Shown here piece after piece: positions 23,115 to 32,355 of a stretch of 64,000 nucleotides of DNA. The notes beneath the pieces are model-generated. The model made no database searches. It was not told the DNA's origin and worked only from the letters and a program-made list of their open reading frames with translations. The stretch spans positions 24,043 to 88,042 of the forward strand of contig SVLB01000004.1 in NCBI GenBank assembly GCA_015068135.1, in the 5' to 3' direction. The position numbers and the translations under genes were made by a program. The stretch comes from Oscillospiraceae bacterium (GTDB lineage: Bacteria; Bacillota; Clostridia; Oscillospirales; Oscillospiraceae). Each line of letters opens with the position of its first letter. Within the stretch, counting starts at the first letter, position 1.

Positions 23115-25466
23115 ATGAGTTTAGTGAAGTATCGATTGAAAGAGGTCGCCACCGATTTCGGTGTCACCCCTAAGGATATTGCTCAGATCATGGAGCAGTT
23201 TTTTGAAAAGCCCAAGTCTAACACGCAGGTGCTGACCGAGGAAGAGCTGAACGTTATTTTTGACGTAATGACGGCAAGAAATCAGATTGCTGATATTTCT
23301 GTGGTTTTTGCTGTCAAGCCCAAGGAGGAGCCCAAGGAGGAGCCTAAGGCAGAACCCCAGGAGGCCCCCAAGGAAGAGCCCAAGGCAGAGGCTAAGGCAG
23401 AGACCAAGCCCCAGCCCAAGCCCCAGCAGCCCAAGGAGGAGAAGCCCGCAAAGCCCCAGAAGCCCGCAGAGCCGGAGCGCAAGCGGGAGCGCCGGGTGGT
23501 GGATACCTCTGCGGTCCAGGTGAACGCCAACCGCTTTGCCGATGTTGACAATCTGGTAAGTGAGCGTGTGCAGAATTACCAGGGCGGTAAGCAGCGCATC
23601 GGCGGCAAGAAGGGCCAGCAGCAGAATAAGAAGGACAATAAGTTCAAGGGCAACAAGGCCCGCAACGAGGAGCAGGAGAAGATGCGCCGCCTGCAGATGG
23701 AGGTGGCCCGGAAGGCTCCCGTTACCGTAAAGATCCCCGACGAGATCACCGTGGGTGAGCTGGCAAGCCGGATGAAGAAGACTGCCGGTGAGGTCATCAA
23801 GTGCCTGATGCAAAACGGTGTGATGGCCGGTATCAATCAGACCATCGATTTCGATACCGCCGAGTATGTTGCCACGGAAATGGGCTGTAAGGTAGAAAAG
23901 GAAATCACCGTGACCATCGAGGAGCGGATCATTGACGACCATGTGGACTCTGCCGAGGAGCTGGAGACCCGTGCCCCCGTTGTGGTGGTCATGGGCCACG
24001 TTGACCACGGTAAGACCTCCACCTTGGACGCCATCCGGAAGACCTCCGTCACAGCCGGTGAGGCCGGCGGCATCACCCAGCACATCGGTGCGTATACGGT
24101 GGATGTGAACGGCAATATGGTCACCTTCCTGGATACTCCCGGTCACGCCGCCTTTACTTCCATGCGTGCCCGTGGTGCCAAGAGCACCGATATCGCCATC
24201 CTGGTGGTGGCTGCTGACGACGGCATTATGCCGCAGACTGTGGAATCCATCAACCATGCCAAGGCTGCGGAGGTGCCCATCATCGTTGCCATCAACAAGA
24301 TGGATAAGCCCACTGCCAACCCCGACAAGATCAAAGAGCAGCTGACCAAGTATGACCTGATCCCGGAGGAGTGGGGCGGCGATACCATTATCGTGCCTAT
24401 CTCCGCTAAGACCGGTATGGGTCTGGATGATCTGCTGGAAATGGTCATTCTGACCGCCGAGGTCCAGGAGCTGAAGGCCAACCCCAACCGCCGTGCCAAG
24501 GGTACGGTCATCGAGGCCCGTCTGGACAAGACCCGTGGTCCTATCGCCACCTTGCTGGTGCAGAACGGTACCTTGAAGCAGGGCGATATCGTCATTGCCG
24601 GTACTGCTGTGGGCAGAGTCCGTGTGATGACCAACGATAAGGGCCGTACTGTGAAGACTGCCGGTCCTTCCGTACCTGTGGAGATCACCGGCCTTGCGGA
24701 GGTCCCCGCTCCCGGTGACGAGTTCAACGCCGTTATCGACGAGCGTATGGCCCGTGAGCTGGTGGAGCAGCGGAAGCAGGCCGCCAAGGATGCCGCCGCC
24801 AACGCACTGCAGAAGGTCACTTTGGACAACCTCTTTGCCAAGATGCAGGAGGGCGAGATGAAGGAGCTGCCTCTGATCGTCAAGGCGGACGTCCAGGGCT
24901 CTGCCGAGGCTGTGAAGGCTTCTTTGGAGAAGATCTCCAATGAGGAGGTCCGTGTCCGTGTCATCCACACCGGTGTGGGTGCCATCAACGAGTCCGATAT
25001 TCTGCTGGCTTCCACTGCCGGTGCCATTATCGTGGGCTTTAACGTTCGTCCTGATGCCGCCGCTGCCGTCAACGGTCAGCGTGCCGGTGTGGATATGCGC
25101 TTCTACCGGGTGATCTACGATGCCATCGATGAGATCGAGGCTGCCATGAAGGGCATGCTGGCTCCCAAGTTCAAGGAGGCTGTCATCGGTCATGCCGAGG
25201 TGCGTATGACCTACAAGGTGTCCGCTGTTGGTACCATTGCCGGTTGTATGGTCAAGGACGGCAAGGTCACAAGAGATGCCCAGGTCCGCGTGCTCCGTGA
25301 CAATATCGTCATCCACGAGGGCGAAGTGGGCTCCTTGCAGCGTTTCAAGGACCAGGCCAAGGAAGTTACCGCCGGTTTTGAGTGCGGTATGAGCATCGCC
25401 AAGTACAATGATATCAAGGAAGGCGATATCTTCGAGTGCTTCGTGATGGAAGAAGTAAAACAATAA
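23115..25466 (+). CDS. infB: Translation initiation factor IF-2
   Basis: 783 residues. An N-terminal IF2_N segment (about 1-55) is followed by a Lys/Pro/Glu-rich linker (about 60-125), a second IF2_N-like helix near 215 and the GTPase domain. G1 is GHVDHGKT (about 294-301), G3 DTPGHAAF and G4 NKMD. Domains II, III and IV follow to the C-terminus. IF-2 brings initiator tRNA to the 30S subunit and promotes subunit joining. ATG at 23115 with GGAGGTG upstream. The antisense frame is open for 780 codons, but only as a shadow of codon bias. Confidence 0.97.
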   Translation: MSLVKYRLKEVATDFGVTPKDIAQIMEQFFEKPKSNTQVLTEEELNVIFDVMTARNQIADISVVFAVKPKEEPKEEPKAEPQEAPKEEPKAEAKAETKPQPKPQQPKEEKPAKPQKPAEPERKRERRVVDTSAVQVNANRFADVDNLVSERVQNYQGGKQRIGGKKGQQQNKKDNKFKGNKARNEEQEKMRRLQMEVARKAPVTVKIPDEITVGELASRMKKTAGEVIKCLMQNGVMAGINQTIDFDTAEYVATEMGCKVEKEITVTIEERIIDDHVDSAEELETRAPVVVVMGHVDHGKTSTLDAIRKTSVTAGEAGGITQHIGAYTVDVNGNMVTFLDTPGHAAFTSMRARGAKSTDIAILVVAADDGIMPQTVESINHAKAAEVPIIVAINKMDKPTANPDKIKEQLTKYDLIPEEWGGDTIIVPISAKTGMGLDDLLEMVILTAEVQELKANPNRRAKGTVIEARLDKTRGPIATLLVQNGTLKQGDIVIAGTAVGRVRVMTNDKGRTVKTAGPSVPVEITGLAEVPAPGDEFNAVIDERMARELVEQRKQAAKDAAANALQKVTLDNLFAKMQEGEMKELPLIVKADVQGSAEAVKASLEKISNEEVRVRVIHTGVGAINESDILLASTAGAIIVGFNVRPDAAAAVNGQRAGVDMRFYRVIYDAIDEIEAAMKGMLAPKFKEAVIGHAEVRMTYKVSAVGTIAGCMVKDGKVTRDAQVRVLRDNIVIHEGEVGSLQRFKDQAKEVTAGFECGMSIAKYNDIKEGDIFECFVMEEVKQ

Positions 25467-25472
25467 AATAGC

Positions 25473-25504
25473 TTCTGCCGCACCGCATTTGCGGCGCGGC
25501 AGAA
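25473..25504 (+). terminator. Hairpin after infB, possibly a weak terminator
   Basis: TTCTGCCGC (25473-25481) pairs with GCGGCAGAA (25496-25504), with an inner CCGCATTTGCGG. No T-run follows, so partial termination or RNA protection before rbfA is more likely than a full stop. Confidence 0.5.
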
Positions 25505-25550
25505 ACTTTGCGGGAAAAATGTAAATTCCGGTTTATCGCGCTGTTGTTTC

Positions 25551-25675
25551 GTAGGGCGGGGTCATGACCCCGCCGCCCCCAAATTGCATCGCAAAGGAAA
25601 TACGTAATGATCGCCTGACGGCGATATGGTTTTGCCACAGGCAAAATCATTGGCGGGGTCATGACCCCGCCCTAC
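25551..25675. repeat. Composite GTAGGG...CCCTAC repeat between infB and rbfA
   Basis: Its two ends are mirror images: GTAGGGCGGGGTCATGACCC at the left and GGGTCATGACCCCGCCCTAC at the right, each with its own GGGGTCATGACCCC palindrome. Outside it lie further inverted arms, AAATTCCGGTTTATCGCGC (from 25523) and CCCGACAAACCGAAATTT (to 25709), that recur around the truB-ribF repeat. Confidence 0.8.
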
Positions 25676-25726
25676 GCATGCAGTGCAACAGCCCGACAAA
25701 CCGAAATTTGAAAAGGAGTGTGCTTT

Positions 25727-26095
25727 ATGGCATCTAATCGAATTGGAAGGATCAATGAGGAGATCCAGAAGGAGCTGGCATCCCTGCTCCGGAATTTGAA
25801 GGATCCCCGTGTCCAGAATACCATGATCTCCATTACCCATGTGCAGACCACCCCGGATCTGCGCTATGCCAAGGTTTTTGTGAGCTTCCTGGAGGAAGGC
25901 AAGGCCGCCGATGCCCTGAAGGGGCTGAAGTCTGCCGGCGGTTATCTGCGCCGGGAGCTGGGCAGAGCTCTGCAGCTGCGCTACACGCCGGAGCTGGTTT
26001 GGGAACTGGATGATTCCATTACCTACGGCGCCAAAATGATGAAGCTCATCAATTCTCTGGAGGTAAAAAACGATGACGGAACTGACGAGGATTGA
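25727..26095 (+). CDS. rbfA: Ribosome-binding factor A
   Basis: 122 residues from the ATG at 25727, with AAAAGGAG upstream. The single KH-type fold has RIGRINEEIQKELASLLRNL at the start and the family segment DPRVQNTMISITHVQTTPDL, ending LRYTPELVWELDDS. RbfA binds the 30S subunit near helix 1 of 16S rRNA in late assembly and cold adaptation. A 260-bp repeat-rich gap separates it from infB, yet the order is canonical. It overlaps nrnA by 23 bases. Confidence 0.95.
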   Translation: MASNRIGRINEEIQKELASLLRNLKDPRVQNTMISITHVQTTPDLRYAKVFVSFLEEGKAADALKGLKSAGGYLRRELGRALQLRYTPELVWELDDSITYGAKMMKLINSLEVKNDDGTDED

Positions 26096-27032
26096 GTGCG
26101 CCGACTGGTTTTTGGACCGGGACCGGTTTGTGATATTGACCCACCGCAAGCCTGACGGGGATACCCTGGGCTCTGCGGCAGGTCTTTGCCGTGGTCTGCG
26201 GCTTTTGGGCAAGACGGCCCATGTTTTGGAAAATCCCGAGGTGACCCCGCTGTTTGCTCCTTTAATGGAAGGATTATGTAAACCTGAACCGGAGGAGGGC
26301 GATCTGCTGGTGGCGGTGGACGTTGCCGCGGATACCATGTTCCCCCGGGCATGGGATGCTTTGAAAAACAGCATCGATCTGCGGATCGATCATCACGGCT
26401 CGGGCCGGGAATATACCCCTGTAGAGTTGGTGGAGTCGGACAGTGCCTCCTGCGCCGAGATCATTTGGGAGGTCCTTTTGGAAATGGGGCTGGAACCCGA
26501 TGAAAAATGCGCTGAGGCTATCTATGTGGGCGTTTCCACAGATACCGGCTGCTTCCGGTTTGCCAACACCAATGCCCATACCTTTGATGTGGCGGGAGAC
26601 TGCGCCGCCGCCGGTGCGGACATCTTCGACTGGAACCGCCGTCTGTTTGATACCAATTCTCTGGAAAAGCTGCGCCTGCAGGGCTGGGTGGCAGAGCATA
26701 CCAAGCTGTTCTGTGACGGAACCCTGGCGATCTGCGCTTTGCCCAGATCTGTGGAGAAGGCGCTGAATGTGGACGAGGATGATTTGGGCAACCTCTCCTC
26801 CTTTATCCGCACCATTGAGGGTGTGTGCATGGCGGCCCTGCTCCGGGAGACGGATTCTGAGAACAACACCAAGGTATCTGTCCGGGCGATCCCCGGCTAC
26901 AATGCCGCCGCTGTCTGCGAGGTATTTGGCGGCGGCGGTCATGCCGGTGCCGCCGGGTGCAGTGTCAGGCTTTCCATGGAGGAGGCCATCACTGCCGTGG
27001 AAAAGGCAATGCTGGATTGGGTGAACAGCTGA
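26073..27032 (+). CDS. nrnA: Oligoribonuclease/pAp phosphatase NrnA (DHH family)
   Basis: 319 residues, the usual length. The DHH domain has HRKPDGDTLGSAAGL (about 24-38), DVAADTM with a metal Asp, and RIDHHGSG. The C-terminal DHHA1 domain ends GGGGHAGAAGCSV. NrnA degrades 2-5 nt RNAs and dephosphorylates pAp. ATG at 26073 within rbfA, with GGAGGT before it. It sits between rbfA and truB as in Bacillus and is translationally coupled at both ends. Confidence 0.92.
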   Translation: MTELTRIECADWFLDRDRFVILTHRKPDGDTLGSAAGLCRGLRLLGKTAHVLENPEVTPLFAPLMEGLCKPEPEEGDLLVAVDVAADTMFPRAWDALKNSIDLRIDHHGSGREYTPVELVESDSASCAEIIWEVLLEMGLEPDEKCAEAIYVGVSTDTGCFRFANTNAHTFDVAGDCAAAGADIFDWNRRLFDTNSLEKLRLQGWVAEHTKLFCDGTLAICALPRSVEKALNVDEDDLGNLSSFIRTIEGVCMAALLRETDSENNTKVSVRAIPGYNAAAVCEVFGGGGHAGAAGCSVRLSMEEAITAVEKAMLDWVNS

Positions 27033-27892
27033 TGGATGGGATCGTGATCGTGGACAAGCCTGAGGGCTGGACCAGCCAGGACGTGACCGCAAAGCTTCGG
27101 GGGGTGTTTGCTACCCGGAGGATCGGCCATGGCGGCACCCTGGATCCCATGGCTACCGGTGTTCTGCCGGTGTTTGTGGGCAGAGCCACCCGTGGGGTGG
27201 AGTTTTTTGAGCACGCGGAAAAAACCTATGAGGCCACCATCCGGTTGGGGCTGACCACGGATACGGAGGATATTACCGGAACGGTCCTGGAGGAACGGGA
27301 AGCGGAGATCTCCGAAGGAGAATTTTTAGGGATTTTGGAGAAGTTCCGCGGACAGATCCAACAGATCCCTCCCATGTATTCTGCTCTGAAGGTGGGGGGG
27401 CAGAAGCTGTGCGACCTGGCCCGGAAGGGCAGGGAGGTGGAGCGCAAGCCCCGCACCATTACCATCCATAAGCTGGAATGCCTGGAATTTTCCGGGAAAA
27501 CCGCAAGGCTTTTGGTCCACTGCTCCAAGGGGACCTATATCCGGACTTTGTGCAAGGATATCGGAGAGGCGTTGGGCTGTGGGGGCTGTATGCAGGCTCT
27601 GCGCAGAGTCAGCGCAGGGGATTATACCATCGACGAGGCAGTGCCCCTTGAGACCCTCATCCAGACCCGGCAGCCGGAAGCCTACCTTCGGAATGTGGAT
27701 ACCCTGTTTTTCGGTTATCCTGAATACCGCCTTACCCCCAACCAGGAAAAACGGTGCCGCAACGGCAACAGCTTTTCCATCGCTTTGGCGGATGGCACCT
27801 ACCGGGCCTATGGGCAAAATGGAGAATTCTTAATGCTCGCCCAGGTAAAAGACGGTGTTATGTCAACCGTAAAAAGCTTTTTTGCAGTATAA
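27032..27892 (+). CDS. truB: tRNA pseudouridine(55) synthase TruB
   Basis: 286 residues from the ATG at 27032, which overlaps the nrnA stop (TGATG). The catalytic motif GGTLDPMATGVLPV (Asp about residue 39) is intact. Other family marks are the N-terminal GIVIVDKPEGWTSQDV and the later IRTLCKDIGEALGCGG. A PUA-like end is present. TruB makes pseudouridine 55 in the T-loop of tRNAs and helps tRNA folding. Coupled to nrnA; a repeat-filled gap separates it from ribF. Confidence 0.96.
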   Translation: MDGIVIVDKPEGWTSQDVTAKLRGVFATRRIGHGGTLDPMATGVLPVFVGRATRGVEFFEHAEKTYEATIRLGLTTDTEDITGTVLEEREAEISEGEFLGILEKFRGQIQQIPPMYSALKVGGQKLCDLARKGREVERKPRTITIHKLECLEFSGKTARLLVHCSKGTYIRTLCKDIGEALGCGGCMQALRRVSAGDYTIDEAVPLETLIQTRQPEAYLRNVDTLFFGYPEYRLTPNQEKRCRNGNSFSIALADGTYRAYGQNGEFLMLAQVKDGVMSTVKSFFAV

Positions 27893-27926
27893 ATTCCAAT
27901 TGATTGCGCTGTTTATCGCTGGTCTT

Positions 27927-28058
27927 GTAGGGACCGCCGTCCCCGGCGGTCCGAAACAAAATCGGGGCTCGATGCACCGATTTTGTTAATGTTGCCCCCA
28001 TTGGCTTGCACCGAACTGCCGCTTCGCGGAGCGGACCGCCGAGGACGGCGGTCCCTAC
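27927..28058. repeat. Composite GTAGGG...CCCTAC repeat between truB and ribF
   Basis: The ends are GTAGGGACCGCCG (27927) and CGGCGGTCCCTAC (to 28058), each part of a small hairpin. Inside are CAAAATCGG/CCGATTTTG (27956-27986) and a CCGCTTCGCGG hairpin. Outer arms AAATTCCAATTGATTGCGC (from 27891) and CCCGATAAACCGGTATTTG (to about 28095) match those of the infB-rbfA repeat. Confidence 0.8.
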
Positions 28059-28103
28059 AATGCCCTGCCCAACAGCCCGATAAACCGGTATTTGAGGAAC
28101 ATT

Positions 28104-28991
28104 ATGGAAAAAAAGAAGATTTACGCATTGGGCTTCTTTGATGGGGTTCATTTGGGACATCAGGCCCTTTTGGAGGCCTGCTGTACTTTGGCGAAGTCCC
28201 AGGGGCTGGAATCTGCGGTGCTGACCTTTGATACCCACCCCCAATCCCTGGTTTTGGGCCATGCGCCGGTGCTGATCAACCACAGTGCGGATCGGGCAAG
28301 GCTGCTGCGGGATTTCGGGATCGACCGGGTCGATACCGTCCGCTTTGACCGGCAGACCATGTCCATGCCCTGGCAGGAATTTTTCCGATATTTGCTGGAG
28401 GAATACCATGCCGCCGGGATCGTGTGCGGAGATGATTTCCGCTTTGGCTACAGAGGAGAGGGCAATGCCCAAAGACTCTGCGAGGCCTGCGCCCGGGCCG
28501 GGATCCCCTGCATCGTGGTGCCGGAACGGACCCGGGAAGGCGTCCGGGTGTCCTCCACCCATATCCGGGGCCTGATCGAAAATGGAAAAATGGAGGAGGC
28601 GGTGTCCTTTTTGGGACATCCCCATGTGCTGACCGGGCAGGTGGTCTCCGGGCGAAGACTGGGCAGGACCATTGGCGTTCCAACTGCAAATTTGTTGCTG
28701 CCGGAGGGGGTCATCGTACCGAAGTTCGGCGTGTATGCCTGCCGGGTTCAGGTGGACGGCTGTGATTACCCGGCGGTGACCAATGTGGGGACTCGGCCTA
28801 CGGTGGGCGGTCACCGGGTCACGGTGGAGCCCTGGATCCTGGATTTTGAGGGGGATCTGTACGGCAAAACCGTCACGTTGCAGTTTTATAAATTCCTGCG
28901 CCCGGAGGAGAAATTCCCCTCTTTGGAGGCTTTGCAGGGAGAGATTCTGAAAAATGCCGCGCAAACCAGGGAATTTTTTGAAAATTATTGA
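28104..28991 (+). CDS. ribF: Bifunctional riboflavin kinase/FAD synthetase
   Basis: 295 residues from the ATG at 28104 (TTGAGGAAC upstream). The N-terminal nucleotidyltransferase domain has GFFDGVHLGHQALL and, later, RVSSTHIRGLIENG. The C-terminal kinase domain has GRTIGVPTANLLLPE and AVTNVGTRPTVGG. It converts riboflavin to FMN and FMN to FAD. The position after truB is standard in Firmicutes. No FMN riboswitch is seen upstream. Confidence 0.95.
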   Translation: MEKKKIYALGFFDGVHLGHQALLEACCTLAKSQGLESAVLTFDTHPQSLVLGHAPVLINHSADRARLLRDFGIDRVDTVRFDRQTMSMPWQEFFRYLLEEYHAAGIVCGDDFRFGYRGEGNAQRLCEACARAGIPCIVVPERTREGVRVSSTHIRGLIENGKMEEAVSFLGHPHVLTGQVVSGRRLGRTIGVPTANLLLPEGVIVPKFGVYACRVQVDGCDYPAVTNVGTRPTVGGHRVTVEPWILDFEGDLYGKTVTLQFYKFLRPEEKFPSLEALQGEILKNAAQTREFFENY

Positions 28992-28999
28992 AATTTTCC

Positions 29000-29153
29000 T
29001 TTACATTTGGGAAAACTTATGCTAAGATAGTCAGGCTGGCTAAAAGCCGGAATTTTGCAATGCCCTTTGCTCAGCTGTGGGACAACGCCAAAACGGCATT
29101 CCACTGACCCCTGCTTGGCATTTGGGAAATCATTTTGAAAGGTGGAAAACACA
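29000..29153 (+). promoter_or_regulatory. Promoter and leader of rpsO
   Basis: TTTACA (29000-29005), 17-base spacer, TAAGAT (29023-29028). The ~120-base leader has GGCTGGCTAAAAGCCGG-like and AACGCCAAAACGGCATT-like stems before the ribosome site AAAGGTGG. S15 commonly represses its own mRNA by binding leader structures that mimic its rRNA site, so this leader is a candidate autoregulatory RNA; I did not match it to a named S15 motif. Confidence 0.55.
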
Positions 29154-29420
29154 ATGATCCTCAAGGAAAAGAAGACTCAGGTTATCCTGGACAACGCTAC
29201 GCACGAAGGCGATACCGGTTCTCCCGAGGTGCAGATCGCTATTCTGACTGCCCGCATCAATGAGCTGACCGATCACCTGCGTGTCCACAAGCACGACAAC
29301 CACTCCCGTCGTGGTCTGCTGATGATGGTTGGTAAGCGCCGCAACATGCTGGACTATCTGGCAAAGAAGGACATCAACCGTTACCGTGCTATTATCGCCA
29401 AGCTGGGTATCCGTAAGTAA
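29154..29420 (+). CDS. rpsO: 30S ribosomal protein S15
   Basis: 88 residues, the standard length, from the ATG at 29154 (AAAGGTGG upstream; a frame-extending codon at 29142 is ignored). Conserved blocks are [20 protein letters not shown] and [20 protein letters not shown]15 binds the three-way junction of 16S helices 20-22 early in assembly. Followed by a strong terminator, then pnp, the near-universal gene order. Confidence 0.97.
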   Translation: MILKEKKTQVILDNATHEGDTGSPEVQIAILTARINELTDHLRVHKHDNHSRRGLLMMVGKRRNMLDYLAKKDINRYRAIIAKLGIRK

Positions 29421-29425
29421 TCTAC

Positions 29426-29454
29426 AAAAAGGGCGACTTCTGTCGCCCTTTTTT
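29426..29454 (+). terminator. Intrinsic terminator after rpsO
   Basis: AAAAAGGGCGAC pairs with GTCGCCCTTTTTT around a short loop. Confidence 0.92.
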
Positions 29455-29499
29455 CCGCAGCGGCTCTTTTGCTGTGGGAAAGTAAGGTAAGAAATCAAT

Positions 29500-29567
29500 G
29501 GGAGGCTATTTTAGCAGTTGAAAGTGATGTTGAATTTCAACATTAGTTTCAAGTGCTAAAACCTCCC
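29500..29567 (+). ncRNA. Long hairpin in the pnp leader
   Basis: Four paired blocks follow in register: GGGAGG/CCTCCC, TTTTAGCA/TGCTAAAA, TTGAAA/TTTCAA and ATGTTGA/TCAACAT, about 27 bp with small symmetric bulges and a 3-base loop. There is no T-run, so it is not a terminator. It ends about 30 bases before pnp. In Escherichia coli a long leader stem cut by RNase III lets PNPase repress its own message; the shape here is reminiscent, but the homology is only structural. Confidence 0.6.
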
Positions 29568-29596
29568 GAAATACAAAAAATTTAGGAGGTAACACA

Positions 29597-31720
29597 ATGA
29601 TTACTCGCAAACAGTATCCCAACCATCACGTTTACGAGATGGAGATCGGCGGCCGTCCCTTTACCGTGGAAACCGGTAAGGTGGCAGAGCTTGCCAACGC
29701 CGAATGCATCTGCCGCTACGGCGACACCGTGGTGCTGACTACCTGCACCTGCAACCCCATTCCCAAGGCCGGTATCGACTACTTCCCTCTGACCATCGAG
29801 TTTGAGGAGAGAATGTACTCCGTGGGCCGTATTCCCGGCTCCTTCAACCGCCGTGAGGGCAAGCCCTCCGACCGCGGCATTCTCAACAGCCGTATCATCG
29901 ACCGCCCCATGCGTCCTCTCTTTGACGAGGAGCTGCGCAACGACACTGTGGTCACCTGCACTGTCCTTGCCAACGACTTTGAAAACCCCGTAGAGGTGGT
30001 CGCTTCCCTGGGCGCCTCCATCGCCATCGCTTCTTCCGATGTGCCCTGGAACGGACCCGTTGCCACCACCAACGTGGCTTACGTGAACGGTCAGTACGTG
30101 GTCAACCCCTCCGCTGAGGAGCGGGATGCCTGCGAGTGCTTCGTGTGCATCGCCTCCACCTTCGAGAAGGTGGTCATGATCGAGACCGAGGCCAACGAGG
30201 CTCCGGAGCCCATCGTGCTGGAGTGCATCCGCGTTGCCCACGAGACCAATATGGAGATCGTGAAGTTCATCAACGGCATCGTTGCTGAGATCGGCAAGCC
30301 CAAGTTCACCTTCGAGAAGGCCGCTGTGAACCACGACCTGCTGGACGACCTGATCGCCTACGGCCTGGGTCAGATCGAGTACGCGCTGGACACCGACGAC
30401 AAGAATGTCCGTGAGGAGCGCCTGACTGCCGCCCGTCTGGACTTCCAGGAGAAGTTCGGCGAGAAGTACGAGGATTTCGAGACCCATATCGAGGTCTGCC
30501 TCTACAAGATGCAGAAGAAGGTCGTCAAGAAGTGGCTGCTTCAGGGCAAGCGCGTGGACGGCCGCGGCATGGACGATATCCGTCCTTTGGATGCCGAGGT
30601 GGGCATTCTCCCCAGAGTGCACGGCTCCGGCCTGTTCTCCCGTGGTCAGACCCAGGTGCTGTCCATCTGCACCCTGAATACGCTGTCTGCCGCTCAGAAG
30701 CTGGATACCATCTATCCTGAGGAGAACAGACGCTATATCCATCACTATAACTTCCCCTCCTTCTCCACCGGCGAAGCCCGTGCGGCCCGTTCCACCTCCC
30801 GTCGTGAGATCGGTCACGGTGCTTTGGCTGAGAAGGCTCTGCTTCCCGTGATCCCCAGTGTTGAGGAGTTCCCCTACGCCATCCGTGTGGTGTCCGAGGT
30901 GCTGTCCTCCAACGGTTCTACCTCCCAGGGCTCCATCTGCGGTTCTACCCTGGCTCTGATGGATGCCGGCGTGCCCATCAAGCGGCCCGTTGCCGGTATT
31001 TCCTGCGGCCTGATCTCCGACCAGGAGACCGGCGAGTGGAGAACCTTCACCGATATCCAGGGTGTTGAGGACTTCCACGGCGAAATGGACTTCAAGGTTG
31101 CCGGTACCACCGAGGGTATCACTGCTATTCAGATGGACCTGAAGAACAAGGGTCTGACCATGGAGATCATTGCCGATGCTCTGGAGCGCTGCCGTCAGGC
31201 TCGTCTGACCATCCTCCATGAGGTGATGCTGCCCTGCATCCCCGAGCCCCGTGCAGAGGTTTCCGAGTACGCCCCCAAGATGATCTCCATGAAGATCCCC
31301 GTGGACAAGATCCGCGAGGTCATCGGCTCCGGCGGCAAGACCATTCAGAAGATCTGTGCCGATACCGGTGCCAAGGTGGACATTGATGACGACGGCTCCG
31401 TCTTCATCTCCGCTGTGGATTCCGCTGCCGCTTACGCCGCCAAGAAGATGGTGGACGATATCTGCTTCGTTCCCGAGGTTGGCAAGCTGTACTACGGCAA
31501 GGTCGTCCGCATCCTGCCCATCGGCGCCTTCGTTGAGATCGCTCCCGGCCACGACGGCATGGTGCACATCTCCAAGCTGGAGAACCGCCGTGTGGAAAAG
31601 GTCGAGGACGTGCTGAACCTGGGCGACATGACTTGGGTGAAGTTCATGGGCTTCGACGAGAAGGGCCGTGCAAACTTCAGCCGCAAGGATGCCCTGAAGG
31701 AAATGGCCGAAAACGCCTGA
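29597..31720 (+). CDS. pnp: Polynucleotide phosphorylase
   Basis: 707 residues. Two RNase PH-like domains (about 1-225 and 300-545) are separated by a helical linker, followed by KH (about 550-615, with IREVIGSGGKTIQKI) and S1 (about 620-690, KVVRILPIGAFVEIAPGHDG). FSRGQTQVL and GSTSQGSICGSTLALMDAGV mark the active second core. PNPase degrades RNA 3' to 5' with phosphate. ATG at 29597 with TAGGAGG. Upstream is a long leader hairpin that may control it; downstream a strong terminator. Confidence 0.97.
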   Translation: MITRKQYPNHHVYEMEIGGRPFTVETGKVAELANAECICRYGDTVVLTTCTCNPIPKAGIDYFPLTIEFEERMYSVGRIPGSFNRREGKPSDRGILNSRIIDRPMRPLFDEELRNDTVVTCTVLANDFENPVEVVASLGASIAIASSDVPWNGPVATTNVAYVNGQYVVNPSAEERDACECFVCIASTFEKVVMIETEANEAPEPIVLECIRVAHETNMEIVKFINGIVAEIGKPKFTFEKAAVNHDLLDDLIAYGLGQIEYALDTDDKNVREERLTAARLDFQEKFGEKYEDFETHIEVCLYKMQKKVVKKWLLQGKRVDGRGMDDIRPLDAEVGILPRVHGSGLFSRGQTQVLSICTLNTLSAAQKLDTIYPEENRRYIHHYNFPSFSTGEARAARSTSRREIGHGALAEKALLPVIPSVEEFPYAIRVVSEVLSSNGSTSQGSICGSTLALMDAGVPIKRPVAGISCGLISDQETGEWRTFTDIQGVEDFHGEMDFKVAGTTEGITAIQMDLKNKGLTMEIIADALERCRQARLTILHEVMLPCIPEPRAEVSEYAPKMISMKIPVDKIREVIGSGGKTIQKICADTGAKVDIDDDGSVFISAVDSAAAYAAKKMVDDICFVPEVGKLYYGKVVRILPIGAFVEIAPGHDGMVHISKLENRRVEKVEDVLNLGDMTWVKFMGFDEKGRANFSRKDALKEMAENA

Positions 31721-31730
31721 TAAAAATACC

Positions 31731-31765
31731 AAAAAGGACGTGACCGGTTTGGTCACGTCCTTTTT
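31731..31765 (+). terminator. Intrinsic terminator after pnp
   Basis: AAAAAGGACGTGACC pairs with GGTCACGTCCTTTTT. The same stem is used again at 33294-33329. Confidence 0.93.
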
Positions 31766-31824
31766 GCGCAAAATGATCTGCTGATTACGACACGCAGAGT
31801 CATTGTTATGAAAGTACCGCCCTT

Positions 31825-31996
31825 GTAGGGAACGCCGCCGGCGTTCCGACCGCGAAGCGGCCGTGTAGGGGCCGATTGAGGCACATCGGCCCGTTCCGTA
31901 AAGCACCAGTTTGGCACGAAGTAATATGCGCAGCATAAAAAATCGGGACTCGATGCCCCGATTTTGTTTCGGAACGCTGAGGGCAGCGTTCCCTAC
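31825..31996. repeat. Composite GTAGGG...CCCTAC repeat after pnp
   Basis: Ends GTAGGGAACG (31825) and CGTTCCCTAC (to 31996). Within it are GAACGCCGCCGGCGTTC, a second internal GTAGGGG with GGGGCCGAT/ATCGGCCC (from 31865), and AAATCGGGACTCGATGCCCC followed by GATTTT, which also occurs at 27956. It looks like one element inserted into another. Confidence 0.7.
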
Positions 31997-32209
31997 GGAT
32001 GACGCTTTCGTTCATAGCGATGTGTTTTTACGTTGGAGCCCTCAGGGAGGGGACCAAGATTCCATGAAGCATTTGCAGATAAATATTCGTTTTTACAGTC
32101 CCTTGCCCATTGCCATCGGGGACCCTGCGGCGTGACAATCTGTGTGACTCCCACAGGGAACGTGTGTGAAGGTTCGGATCGGAAACTGTCAAATAAGTTA
32201 TATGAGGCG
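31997..32209. other. Intergenic stretch with no gene that I can support
   Basis: About 210 bases between the repeat and the lipoprotein promoter. A minus-strand frame of up to 83 codons exists (to 32244) but has no ribosome site, poor composition and overlaps the promoter, so I do not call it. CCCTCAGGGAGGGG near 32039 and GTGTGACTCCCACAG near 32141 are short inverted repeats. Confidence 0.5.
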
Positions 32210-32238
32210 TTGACAAAACCGTCCATATTTGATAGACT
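32210..32238 (+). promoter_or_regulatory. Sigma-A promoter of the lipoprotein gene
   Basis: TTGACA (32210-32215), 17-base spacer, TAGACT (32233-32238). Confidence 0.65.
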
Positions 32239-32355
32239 GAACATAGTCTATGGAACATAGATAAAAACTGGTTTTTGCCTGAAGTGCGCTACCCAAAGAG
32301 AATTGCCAATACGCTTCGGGAAAACCAGCGGATGACTATGAAGGAGGTTGTGATT

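Noticed and set aside
23121..25463. A 780-codon antisense frame opposite infB
   Set aside because: It arises from infB codon bias (few TTA/CTA/TCA codons). IF-2 on plus is unmistakable.
32028..32258. Minus-strand frames of 76-83 codons between pnp and the lipoprotein gene
   Set aside because: They have no ribosome site and improbable composition, and they overlap the promoter at 32210.
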